Assembly (NCBI GenBank): GCA_964452045.1
Contig: CAYVKM010000003.1
Location: forward strand, 36,334 to 100,333
From: CAYVKM01 sp964452045
GTDB taxonomy: Bacteria > Calditrichota > Calditrichia > RBG-13-44-9
DNA: 64,000 bases
Reading direction: 5' to 3'
Positions 8,903-17,323 of this stretch are shown piece by piece (within the stretch, counting starts at the first letter, position 1; each line of letters begins with the position of its first letter). The translations under genes were made by a program, and so were the position numbers. The notes beneath the pieces are model-generated. The model had not been told where the DNA came from. It searched no databases and saw only the letters and a list, made by a program, of their open reading frames with translations.

Positions 8903-10375
8903 TTAACGTAATAAAAGCATGCGCCTGGATTCAATATTTTTTCCATCCAGAAACAGCTGATAAAAATAAATGCCACTGGATTGCGGGATGCCCTTTTGAT
9001 TCGTCCCGTCCCATGTAACTGAATAGGTTCCTGGAGCCTCAGCTTTATTGACCAGCCGGCGAATTAATCTGCCCTGTAGATCCAGAATATTTATTTTGAC
9101 TTGCACATGGTTGGTTATTTCATAGACGATACGAGTTTCCGGATTAAAGGGGTTGGGAAAATTTTGCTCGAGGTTATAGCTTTTCATTCCCAGACTATTG
9201 TTTTTTTTTATGGAGGTTGTTGTTGAAACGAAATGATATATTTTCCCGTCGAAGGCACAAATGTATAATTCCCCAGCAGCATCTTTTCCAAATGAAGCAA
9301 TTTGAAGCGAAGTATCAAATAGCTCCTGATTTATTGCGCTACCGGTACCACTGTATTCCAGCGTCCAGATCCGGCCGCTGACAAAATCCGCATAAACATA
9401 TTTGCCGACCAATTCCGGAACTAAACTTCCTCGGTAGACATAACCACCGGTGATTGATTGACCAATGCTATGGCTATATTCCCAGATTGGCATTTCCAAT
9501 CCGGTAGTATCACAGGGCAGGGAATCGCAGGGCCAGGGTGAGTTATAGCAGTGATTTCCTTCGAAGGTACTCCAGCCATAGTTTCCTCCATTGACTATCA
9601 GGTCAACTTCTTCCCATAGACTCTGACCTACATCTGCAGCCCACAACCGGCCGGTTACCGGATCGAAACTGAATCGCCAGGGATTTCTTAAACCATAGGC
9701 ATATATTTCTTCCCGGAAGCCTTGCAAATTGTTAAAAAATGGATTATCCGCGGGAATACTGTAATTACCCAGTGCAGAAGTACCATTCACATCAATTCGC
9801 AGGATGGCACCGAGTAAGGTACTGCGGTTCTGGGCATTACATTCAGGATCTCCGTAGGAGCCACCATCGCCAACTGCGATATAGAGATAGCCATCATTGG
9901 GCCCGAAAGCTATCTGGCCACCGTTATGGTTCGAATAGGGCTGATTGTATTCTAACAGGACCAATTCGCTGTCAGCCAAAGCAATATTGGAATCCTGTTC
10001 CGAAACCTTGAACCTTGAGATGACGGTCCGGTTAGGATTAGCCGCGGTATAATTCACGTAAAAGTATCCGTTATTTGTATAATCCGGATGAAATGCTAAT
10101 CCCAGTAATCCCTGTTCATTTCCACTGTCCTGTACCCGGCTTCTGATATCTAAAAATATGGTTGAATTGGGTACATTTGGATTATTCTCAAATACCCGGA
10201 TAATACCTTGCTGTTCCACCACGAATAATCTGTTTGAACCATCTCCGGCAAATTGCAAATCGACCGGCCGGGTAAAGTTCAGGTCGGGAAATGCCGTTTG
10301 GATTTCGACCTGAGAATTTCCTACTGCACAGGAAAGCAGTAAAAATGAGGCCATGATATATATTTTAAATTTCAT
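8903..10375 (-). CDS. Secreted PQQ-dependent sugar dehydrogenase with C-terminal sorting domain
   Basis: A 490-residue exported six-bladed beta-propeller of the glucose/sorbosone dehydrogenase (YliI/Asd-like) type, which oxidises sugars outside the cytoplasm with pyrroloquinoline quinone. Family signatures are SNHNGGQIAFGPNDGYLYIA, VGDGGSYGDPE and GLRNPWRFSFDPVTGRLWAA. A signal peptide spans about residues 1-21. The last 85 residues (about 406-490) are a separate beta-sandwich domain beginning NLEQNFPNPFNPETRI and ending RRMLLLR, of the type IX sorting or FlgD-like kind common in the FCB superphylum. This predicts cell-surface attachment or release. It stands alone between tRNA-Val and a divergent lipoprotein gene. 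Substrate is unknown. Confidence 0.85.
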   Translation of the reverse strand: MKFKIYIMASFLLLSCAVGNSQVEIQTAFPDLNFTRPVDLQFAGDGSNRLFVVEQQGIIRVFENNPNVPNSTIFLDIRSRVQDSGNEQGLLGLAFHPDYTNNGYFYVNYTAANPNRTVISRFKVSEQDSNIALADSELVLLEYNQPYSNHNGGQIAFGPNDGYLYIAVGDGGSYGDPECNAQNRSTLLGAILRIDVNGTSALGNYSIPADNPFFNNLQGFREEIYAYGLRNPWRFSFDPVTGRLWAADVGQSLWEEVDLIVNGGNYGWSTFEGNHCYNSPWPCDSLPCDTTGLEMPIWEYSHSIGQSITGGYVYRGSLVPELVGKYVYADFVSGRIWTLEYSGTGSAINQELFDTSLQIASFGKDAAGELYICAFDGKIYHFVSTTTSIKKNNSLGMKSYNLEQNFPNPFNPETRIVYEITNHVQVKINILDLQGRLIRRLVNKAEAPGTYSVTWDGTNQKGIPQSSGIYFYQLFLDGKNIESRRMLLLR

Positions 10376-10564
10376 AAAAAGTCTCCGTTATTAATTGAGA
10401 ATTAATCTTAACAAAATTTTGGTGAAACACCAAATATTTTCTGAGCGCTTCTGAAATTTTATTTTTTAAATGGATAAACGTCTTGGTTTGGCTGACAGGT
10501 TTTTCTTATATTGTCCGGCCAGTAAAGAATGGAATCATTCATTATAGCAAAAACGGAGGACTTC

Positions 10565-11158
10565 ATGATAAACAGAGTTATTTTTTCAATTTTTTTGGCA
10601 ATATTAATCTTTACATACGGGTGTGAATCCGGCGGGAAGAGTAATACCAATCAGCAAAGTAATAATAATACCTCCGGCAACCCTCATTCCGGAGAAGTGA
10701 CTTTTACTGCCCCATCGGAGTGGGTCAAAGAAACCCCCAGTTCATCTATGCGAAAGGCACAGTACAAATGGCCTGGTCAGGATGGCAAAGAAGATGCGGA
10801 GCTGGCCGTTTTTTATTTTCCGGGTACCGGGGGTTCGGTTGAAGCGAATCTCCAACGCTGGTATGGGCAATTTAAACAACCGGATGGATCGCCGACTACA
10901 AATCATGTTTCGCAGAAAAAAGTGCAGGTGAATGGTATGGAAGTCACCGAAGTCTACGTTACCGGAACGTACTTAAAGTCAAAATCCCCAATGATGATGC
11001 AAGGCCCGGTGGACGAATTGCCCGATTATGCCATGCTTGCCGCGATTGTCGAAGCACCGAACGGACCCTGGTTTTTTAAGGCGACCGGACCGGAAGCGAC
11101 CATCGATTTCTGGAGGCAAAGTTTTGATAAATTTATCCAGACATTTAAATATAATTAG
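10565..11158 (+). CDS. Lipoprotein of unknown function
   Basis: A 197-residue protein with a hydrophobic signal (INRVIFSIFLAILIFTYGC) ending in a lipobox cysteine, then a low-complexity Ser/Asn linker (about residues 25-45), then a globular domain of about 150 residues. I chose ATG 10565 because GGAGG lies five bases upstream; an ATG at 10529 would put extra residues before the signal. The domain reads like a stress-related beta-sandwich (VTFTAPSEWVKETPSSSMRK, WFFKATGPEATIDFWRQSFD), and similar lipoproteins are widespread in this superphylum. I cannot assign a role. It converges on the electron-transfer cluster. Confidence 0.75.
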   Translation: MINRVIFSIFLAILIFTYGCESGGKSNTNQQSNNNTSGNPHSGEVTFTAPSEWVKETPSSSMRKAQYKWPGQDGKEDAELAVFYFPGTGGSVEANLQRWYGQFKQPDGSPTTNHVSQKKVQVNGMEVTEVYVTGTYLKSKSPMMMQGPVDELPDYAMLAAIVEAPNGPWFFKATGPEATIDFWRQSFDKFIQTFKYN

Positions 11159-11238
11159 GGAATAGTTGGGATATGTCCGATCAACTGGATCCTGAGTCTG
11201 GAGAGTATTTTTCCATAAAACGGTAAAGTGGAAACCTG

Positions 11239-12558
11239 TTAATTCAATTGATTAACTTTTTTCTTTTTACCACCAAATATAATTCCCATCTCCTCCAGCA
11301 TTTGGAATGGGGGAATTCCTCCGGCAAATATAAAGACATAATCGTTGGGAATTTCTATGGTTTCATCTGAGGTTTGCAACCGTACAGATTTTTCCAGGAT
11401 CTCCAAAACGTTTGATTCAAATAGTGCCTTAATTTTTTTCTGCTTAAGCAGTTCGTTTAAATTATCTTCATTTTTTTTCTTGATTCGGAAGAATCTGGGC
11501 TTTCTATAGGAAATGGTAACCTTATTTCCTTTCTGTCTTGCCAGACCCACTGCCGCCTCAATGGCACTGTCTCCGCCACCAACCACCAGGATATTCTGGT
11601 GAGAATAGGACTGGGCATCGATTAATTGATAAGCAACTTTGGGAAGATCCTCACCCGGGACCTCCAGTTTGCGCGGCGTGCCGCGCCGGCCCATGGCCAG
11701 GACGACGTATTTGCTGCGAAATTCCCCATTGGATGATATGATCCGGAATTCCCCATTTTGCTTAATCACCTTTTCCACCCTGGTATGCGGTTGGATTTGA
11801 ATACTGTATTTTTCAATTAATTCCAGCCACATTTCCAGCAGAATTTCCTTGGAATATTCTGGTTTTTTCAATTTTCCGTAAAGCGGAATATCAACCGGTT
11901 GAGTCATAACCAGCTTTTGCCTGGGATATTGCAGAATTGTTCCGCCGGGTTCCTGTTGATCCAGGACCAGGTAGGTAAGCTTATTCTGAATTGCGGTGAG
12001 GGCAGATGTTAAACCAGCCGGTCCGGCCCCGATTATCAATACATCTTTTACTTCCGGATCCTGAGAACGCTCTGGTTTCCTGGCTATCTTTGTTACTGCT
12101 TTGGTTCCATGTTCAATGGCATTGCGGATGAGTGAAATTCCACCAAGTTCTCCCACAATAAAAATTCCTGGCACATTACTTTCGTAATAATCATCAACTT
12201 GCGGAATATCTTCACGGGTTTTGATATCACCCAAGCCGACTTCGATTGCGCCAACCGGACAGGCTGGTTCGCACAGTCCGTGTCCCACACAACGCATCCC
12301 ATTGATAACCGTAGCCTTACCAAAGACCACCCCTAATACATCACCCTCCGGGCAGGCCAGAACGCAGGAGCCGCAGCCAATACAATTTGCCTGATCGATA
12401 AACGGGAATTGCGCCCGTGGCTTATCAATACCCAGTGCTACTGCTTCGCGTTTGCGTTGCTCATTCTGTTTTTGTTGTTTGCGGAATTTTATATAGTATG
12501 GTATGATGATAAGGATTACTAAAGTAAATGTGATAAACCAGATTACCAGAGATTCCAT
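11239..12558 (-). CDS. Membrane-anchored ferredoxin-flavoprotein oxidoreductase
   Basis: A 439-residue predicted NAD(P)H-dependent electron-entry protein. Residues 4-22 are a membrane helix. Next comes a two-cluster ferredoxin domain: Cys59, 62, 65, 69 in a standard CxxCxxCxxxCP, and Cys90, His93, Cys96, Cys100 in a variant CxxHxxCxxxCP. Two nucleotide-binding motifs follow, GAGPAG (177-182, FAD) and GGGDSA (327-332, NAD(P)H). It resembles thioredoxin reductase but lacks the redox CxxC. The segment VPGIFIVGELGG (about 129-140), normally C-terminal in this fold, precedes the first Rossmann motif, so the flavin domain looks circularly permuted. It is the last gene of the cytochrome cluster, 101 bases after the porin. 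Electron transfer between NAD(P)H and the membrane is inferred. Confidence 0.8.
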   Translation of the reverse strand: MESLVIWFITFTLVILIIIPYYIKFRKQQKQNEQRKREAVALGIDKPRAQFPFIDQANCIGCGSCVLACPEGDVLGVVFGKATVINGMRCVGHGLCEPACPVGAIEVGLGDIKTREDIPQVDDYYESNVPGIFIVGELGGISLIRNAIEHGTKAVTKIARKPERSQDPEVKDVLIIGAGPAGLTSALTAIQNKLTYLVLDQQEPGGTILQYPRQKLVMTQPVDIPLYGKLKKPEYSKEILLEMWLELIEKYSIQIQPHTRVEKVIKQNGEFRIISSNGEFRSKYVVLAMGRRGTPRKLEVPGEDLPKVAYQLIDAQSYSHQNILVVGGGDSAIEAAVGLARQKGNKVTISYRKPRFFRIKKKNEDNLNELLKQKKIKALFESNVLEILEKSVRLQTSDETIEIPNDYVFIFAGGIPPFQMLEEMGIIFGGKKKKVNQLN

Positions 12559-12659
12559 ATTTGAAAATTTAATTCAAAGATAAATTTAAATTCAATTAGA
12601 TATCAAACGTTACTATTTGTGGACAGGTTAGTTCCGATTAGTATTGGTCAATTCGGCTG

Positions 12660-14276
12660 TTAGAAGCGATATCCCAGCTCCATAAGAACCCGGTGTCCGT
12701 TTATATCGTCTCCCCAGTTATATTCATATTGAGCATTGATATAAAATCGATAGTAAATATTTGCTGTGGTAGAAATTCTGCCCCATTGATTATTCCGGTT
12801 TGTATTGTTTGCTTTGAGCTGGTAAGTATATCCGCCAAATCCAAAATCAAGATTCAGATTGTTCCGGAAATATTTACCCAGAGTGAGGGAATAATTCACC
12901 CCCTGAGTAAAGAAATTGGAAAATCCGGCACCATTGAGGAAAATTCGCATGCCCCGCACCAGGAAATTTACTTTGTTCAGACCGGCTGCATAAGAATAGG
13001 TGTAGTTGGTATCGGTTTCCCTTTTTCGGACGCCAAAGTTACCGAAAAATCGGTAATTCGCCGGCAATAATAGAGACACGGTTCCGCGAAGTCCCTGGCG
13101 CATGGCATTATCGAAAAGACTGTCGGCAATTGTCCTGGTTTCATAGGTTTGATAGTTTTTCCGATTATCATACATGAGCCCAATCGACGCCCAGGAATTA
13201 ACTTCCCACCGCCCGGAAATATATAAATTGCTCAAACTGAACGTCTGATTGGTGCGTTCTTTACGCCAGCTGCGATTGTAGTCCAGTTCCATACTCTGAT
13301 AAACGCTCCACTTTTGCCTGATGTAAAGGTTGTTCTGTAAATAGATATATTCCCGGCTTACTGTGCTACTATGATATTCCCCGGTTAAAGCCATGGTTGA
13401 TTCATAGCGATTGGAACCGTAATTACCCTGCAGATAGGTTAAGTATGCCCCGTACTTCTGAATGGAGGTTTGCAGATCTGCATATTGCCAGTCTGGCTGT
13501 GTGCCGGCAAATACGCCGGTGCGGAAGTTTTGATTTACTCGTTGTTGAAGCAGCAAACCATCGATGTAGCCGACGCCGCTGAATTGATTCGAGATTATTC
13601 GACCCAATTTGTAATTAAGAAAAGCATTCTCATCATCATAGCTGAAGGAAAATTCATAGATACGGTTTCGCCACTCAGTCCTGGGTACCTCGTCATTCAG
13701 ACGCCTTGCCCGATCATTATATCGGGTCCTGACTTTTATCCGAAAATGATAAGCCCGATTCCACAAATTACTTCCGTACAGATTAAATCGCATGGTGGGT
13801 TGTGAGAAATTCAAGTCCGTCCGGTCAAGATCCCGCCAGTAATAATATTGAGCAGAGATATTTCCCCTCAAACGAAAATCACTTTTATTTCTCTTTTGTA
13901 CCCTATTTAAATATTTTGAAGGCGTTTTGGTCACTTTTGTACCAGGTTTAGTTGTTTCATCCGTTTTTCCTGGTTCGGACTTTTTCTTAATTGATTTAAA
14001 TTGAGCAATATCTCCCGGTTTTAAAGTACCCTTCGTTGTAATTATTTTGCAGGAGGAAGAATAGTCCGAAGTATACACTACCTCCATCTGCGCAAAGTCC
14101 ATATTGCCCTTTTTGATGATCAAAGTATCTCCGGTTTCAATTCCCTGAGCCCTCCCGGCATCCAGGTAAACGTATTCGGCCGACAAATATTTGACCCGAA
14201 AGGTCGATTTATTTTCGTTATTTTGCGCGATTATATTTGAGATTAATAATATAGCAAGAAATATATATCGAGTCAT
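12660..14276 (-). CDS. Outer-membrane beta-barrel of the porin-cytochrome cluster
   Basis: A 538-residue exported protein with signal MTRYIFLAILLISNIIAQ. It then has a small beta domain (about 25-95, VYLDAGRAQGIETGDTLIIK), a Lys/Thr/Pro-rich linker (about 100-125) and a long barrel of alternating aromatic beta-strands ending GYRF, a typical terminal Phe for BAM-dependent insertion. The same frame continues further upstream without a stop, but that region is the out-of-frame cytochrome gene, so I start at ATG 14276. That ATG lies one base after the stop of the ten-haem cytochrome, implying coupled translation. In known conduits such as MtrB and PCC systems, a barrel sheathes multihaem cytochromes across the outer membrane. 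Here that role is inferred from context. Confidence 0.8.
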   Translation of the reverse strand: MTRYIFLAILLISNIIAQNNENKSTFRVKYLSAEYVYLDAGRAQGIETGDTLIIKKGNMDFAQMEVVYTSDYSSSCKIITTKGTLKPGDIAQFKSIKKKSEPGKTDETTKPGTKVTKTPSKYLNRVQKRNKSDFRLRGNISAQYYYWRDLDRTDLNFSQPTMRFNLYGSNLWNRAYHFRIKVRTRYNDRARRLNDEVPRTEWRNRIYEFSFSYDDENAFLNYKLGRIISNQFSGVGYIDGLLLQQRVNQNFRTGVFAGTQPDWQYADLQTSIQKYGAYLTYLQGNYGSNRYESTMALTGEYHSSTVSREYIYLQNNLYIRQKWSVYQSMELDYNRSWRKERTNQTFSLSNLYISGRWEVNSWASIGLMYDNRKNYQTYETRTIADSLFDNAMRQGLRGTVSLLLPANYRFFGNFGVRKRETDTNYTYSYAAGLNKVNFLVRGMRIFLNGAGFSNFFTQGVNYSLTLGKYFRNNLNLDFGFGGYTYQLKANNTNRNNQWGRISTTANIYYRFYINAQYEYNWGDDINGHRVLMELGYRF

Positions 14277-14277
14277 T

Positions 14278-15078
14278 TTAATCACCCGATCCTTCTCCCG
14301 AACCTCTGGGGTGACATGAGTAACAAGCCGAACTCTCGTAGACATAATTGGACACCTCGCGATGTTTTTGGTCCATTGATGATTTGTTATGTTCATGACA
14401 GCTGAAACAGGTAAAATCCTTGAAGTTTCCCGAATTGAAATGACAGGTATGACAGGTACTCCACTCACCAGCATGGGCACCACTGAAGATCGGGAAGTAT
14501 GAATCATGCTCAAATTCTGCCGGTTGCCATGCAAAAAAACTATGGCAGTTCTCGCATTGTCTGCTGAAGCCTGCCTGGGCATGGTTCGGGCTTTGGACCG
14601 AAAAATATTCCTGTTCATGGCAGGAAAAACATTCCGAGCGAAGCAGTGCAAATTCACCCTCAATTTCGGTGAAATGACAGGCACCACAATCCAAACGGGC
14701 ATGGGCTCCCCAAAGCGGAAAAGTTGTATTGGCATGGGCCAGGGTGTAATCCAGAACAGTCCAGCCTTTTGGAGTATGGCAAGCCGAACACCATGGCCCC
14801 AACCTGCTCTGATGCACATCGATATGGCAGGAGATGCAGTTCGGGGAAACATCCGCAAAATTAGACAGCACATGGCAATCCTGACATCTGAGCAAACGAT
14901 GTTGGCCAAGCAGTGGAAAATTGGTTTGGCTGTGGTCGAAATGAATTTCGCTCCACTGCTCCAGGCTATGGCAAACGGAACACTCCATTTCCATAACCTC
15001 ATGCGGAGATTCCTGTGACCATAAAAAACAGACGGGAATGATAATTCCCAGATAAAAAAGCAGGTATAGTTTTTTCAT
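14278..15078 (-). CDS. Decahaem c-type cytochrome
   Basis: A 266-residue exported protein with signal MKKLYLLFYLGIIIPVCFLW and ten CxxCH haem-binding motifs (CSVCH, CQDCH, CISCH, CSACH, CGACH, CFSCH, CENCH, CHTCH, CFSCH, CYSCH). One of them, CHTCH, has an extra His inside the motif. Extra His residues between the motifs (SEIHFDHSQ, LAHANTTFPLWGAH, SPNHAQAGF) could give bis-His coordination. It shares the FDH...TxFPL...GxH pattern with its two upstream neighbours. Its ATG lies one base after the upstream stop, and the porin starts one base after its own stop. By analogy with MtrA it may plug the barrel. Haem content is read from sequence; location is inferred. Confidence 0.9.
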   Translation of the reverse strand: MKKLYLLFYLGIIIPVCFLWSQESPHEVMEMECSVCHSLEQWSEIHFDHSQTNFPLLGQHRLLRCQDCHVLSNFADVSPNCISCHIDVHQSRLGPWCSACHTPKGWTVLDYTLAHANTTFPLWGAHARLDCGACHFTEIEGEFALLRSECFSCHEQEYFSVQSPNHAQAGFSRQCENCHSFFAWQPAEFEHDSYFPIFSGAHAGEWSTCHTCHFNSGNFKDFTCFSCHEHNKSSMDQKHREVSNYVYESSACYSCHPRGSGEGSGD

Positions 15079-15079
15079 T

Positions 15080-17321
15080 TTATCTCTTGAATTTTCCCTG
15101 TCCGTTTGGATGACAGTTATAACAGGCCGTGCTTACATATTGATAGCCGGACACGCCCTGATGTTGTTGCTGTAATTCGTTGGGATCATTATGTTCATGG
15201 CAAAAAATACATTCAAAGACTGCATAATTGTTGGGATCTACATGACAATCCGCACAATCATTCCATTCGCCCTGATGCCTTCCGGAATAAATTGGAAAAT
15301 ATTGGTTATCGTGATCCCAGGTGGTTTGCGTCCAGTTGCTGGTATTATGGCAGGTCTCACACTGGGTTGGAAATCCTGCAGCCACATGATTAGGATTAGT
15401 GGTACCGTTATAATCGTTGGAGTGGCAGGAATAACAATCGGTTGGCGTTCCGGTATACCCATTGGCATGGCAATCCATACACTGCAGGTTTAGATGTGCT
15501 CCGGTAAGTGGGAACTGGGTCTGATTATGATCAAAGGTTGCTGGTTCCCATCCACTTGTCGAATGGCACAGGGTGCAATCGTGACTGAAGTTGTTCTGGA
15601 CGTGATTTGGATCAGTTACACTGTTAAAGTCGTTTTCGTGACAAGAGAAGCAATCGGTTGGCGTGCCGGTATAGCCATTAGCATGACAATCTATACACTG
15701 CAACGAGAGGTGAGCCCCGGTGAGCGGGAACTGGGTCTGGTTGTGATCAAAGGTGGCAGGTTCCCATCCACTGGTTGAATGGCACTCTGTACAATCGTGA
15801 CTGAAATTATTCTGCACATGATTTGGATCATCCGCATTGTTATAGTCATTTTCATGACAGGAGAAACAGTCAGTCGGAGTAGCAACGTAACCCTGGGAAT
15901 GGCAATCGATGCATTGCAACGAGAGGTGAGCCCCGGTGAGCGGGAACTGGGTCTGGTTGTGATCAAAGGNNNNNNNNNNNNNNNNNNNNNNNNNNNNNNN
16001 NNNNNNNNNNNNNNNNNNNNNNNNNNNNNNNNNNNNNNNNNNNNNNNNNNNNNNNNNNNNNNNNNNNNNTGGCAGGTTCCCATCCACTGGTTGAATGGCA
16101 CTCTGTACAATCATGACTGAAATTATTCTGCACATGATTCGGATCGTCCACACCATTGTAATCATTTTCATGGCAGGAAAAGCAATCACTTGAGGTAGCA
16201 GTGTAACCACTGGCATGACAGTCGATGCATTGTAAGCTGAGATGGGCGCCGGTTAAGGGAAATTGAGTATTGTTATGGTCAAAGCTTGCCGGGTTCCAGG
16301 CAGTGTTGGTATGACATTGAGTGCAATCGTGATCAAAATTATTCTGAACATGATTTGGATCGGTTGTGGCATTGTAATCATTCTGATGGCACCCAAAACA
16401 GTCTTGCGGTAAACCGGCTACCTGATTGTTGACATGGCATTCATTGCACTGAAGATTCATATGGGCTCCAACCAGAGTAAATCCTGATGCCTGAACGTGA
16501 TCAAAGAAGGCGCCCTGCCATTGCTGTGTATTATGGCAAAGGGTACATTCTTCCAGAAATCCAAATATTACGTGATTAGGATTGGCTGTACTCAAATAGT
16601 CACTCCGGTGGCATCCGATACATCGATTTGGTGTTCCAATAAATGTCTCAGCATGGCAGCCATTGCAATCTGCCTGTAAATGTGCTCCGTCAAGTTTAAA
16701 TGCTGAGGTGTGTTGGTAAGTTGTTTTTTGCCAGGAGGGAAACTGTGGTTGATGGCATTCCAGGCAGTTCAGATCAAAAGCTGCTTTTTGGTGGTTGGGA
16801 TCGACCGCAAGGTTGAATTCCTGTAGGTGACAGCCGGAGCACTCCACTGGGGTCAGGGCAAATTGATCCCGTTGTTGATTAAGATGGCAGGCGTCGCAGT
16901 CGACCAGTGCATGTACCCCTAGCAGTGGAAAAAGGGTCCGATTATGTGCCTGGAATTGCTCCTGCCGATCTTCCCAATTTGCCGGTGAATGGCAATTCTC
17001 GCAATGGGTACCAAGTATTCCGGTATGAATATCCGTGTGACAATCTATACAGGCAGATCCGATTATGGAGAAAACCAGGCTTTCGTGACAGGACCGGCAT
17101 TGCACGCTGGTATGAACTCCGGTGAGGGGAAAACCGGTTTTAGCATGATCAAAATTTATTTTCCCTGGATCCACTTTCCAGTCTTTTGCGGTATGACACT
17201 CATCGCAATCATATTTAATGTCGCCATGCGGCATTTTAACCGACTGTTGAGAGAGGGAAACCAGGGTGACAACCAACAGAAAGGAAATAATCGAAAAGAC
17301 GGTTATATAAAATTTTTTCAT
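15080..17321 (-). CDS. Giant multihaem cytochrome with trihaem repeats, interrupted by an assembly gap
   Basis: An exported cytochrome with signal MKKFYITVFSIISFLLVVTL, 16 CxxCH motifs before the gap and 12 after it, so at least 28 haems. From about 16300 down to 15500 it is a tandem array with a 72-residue (216-bp) unit, each unit carrying three motifs (CIDCH, CFSCH, CTEC/LCH) and His-bearing segments FDHNQTQFPLTGAH and NHVQNNFSHDC. The frame seems to shift across the 100 N at 15970-16069, but joining the flanks directly restores EPATFDHNQ in frame, so this is an assembly effect. The start has GGGAAGGG upstream and lies two bases after the previous stop. It probably forms an extended electron wire in the periplasm or outside the cell. 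Confidence 0.88.
15485..16300 (-). repeat. Tandem 216-bp trihaem-encoding repeats
   Basis: Units recur every 216 bases: the same CAACGAGAGG-containing segment begins at 15701 and at 15917. The units encode 72 residues and remain very similar at DNA level, including third positions, which points to recent duplication or gene conversion. Boundaries are approximate because the outermost units diverge. Confidence 0.85.
15970..16069. other. Assembly gap (100 N) within the cytochrome repeats
   Basis: The run is exactly 100 N, a scaffolder placeholder. The base before it (end of GATCAAAGG) and the bases after it (TGGCAGGTTCCC) are directly adjacent in a sister repeat at about 15750-15770. The true missing length is therefore zero or a whole number of 216-bp units. 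Confidence 0.95.
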
Positions 17322-17323
17322 AA

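Noticed and set aside
11239..12558. Thioredoxin reductase
   Set aside because: The redox-active CxxC of that enzyme is absent and a ferredoxin domain is fused instead.
14277..15002. Upstream extension of the porin reading frame, giving a 780-residue protein
   Set aside because: The region is the ten-haem cytochrome in another frame; the extension has no signal peptide and reads as out-of-frame CxxCH codons.
15106..16120. Plus-strand frames over the cytochrome gene
   Set aside because: They are mirror frames of the repeat units, lack ribosome binding sites and have no family pattern.
15485..16300. Possible CRISPR array
   Set aside because: The 216-bp period is a multiple of three, units are coding and there are no short repeats with unique spacers.
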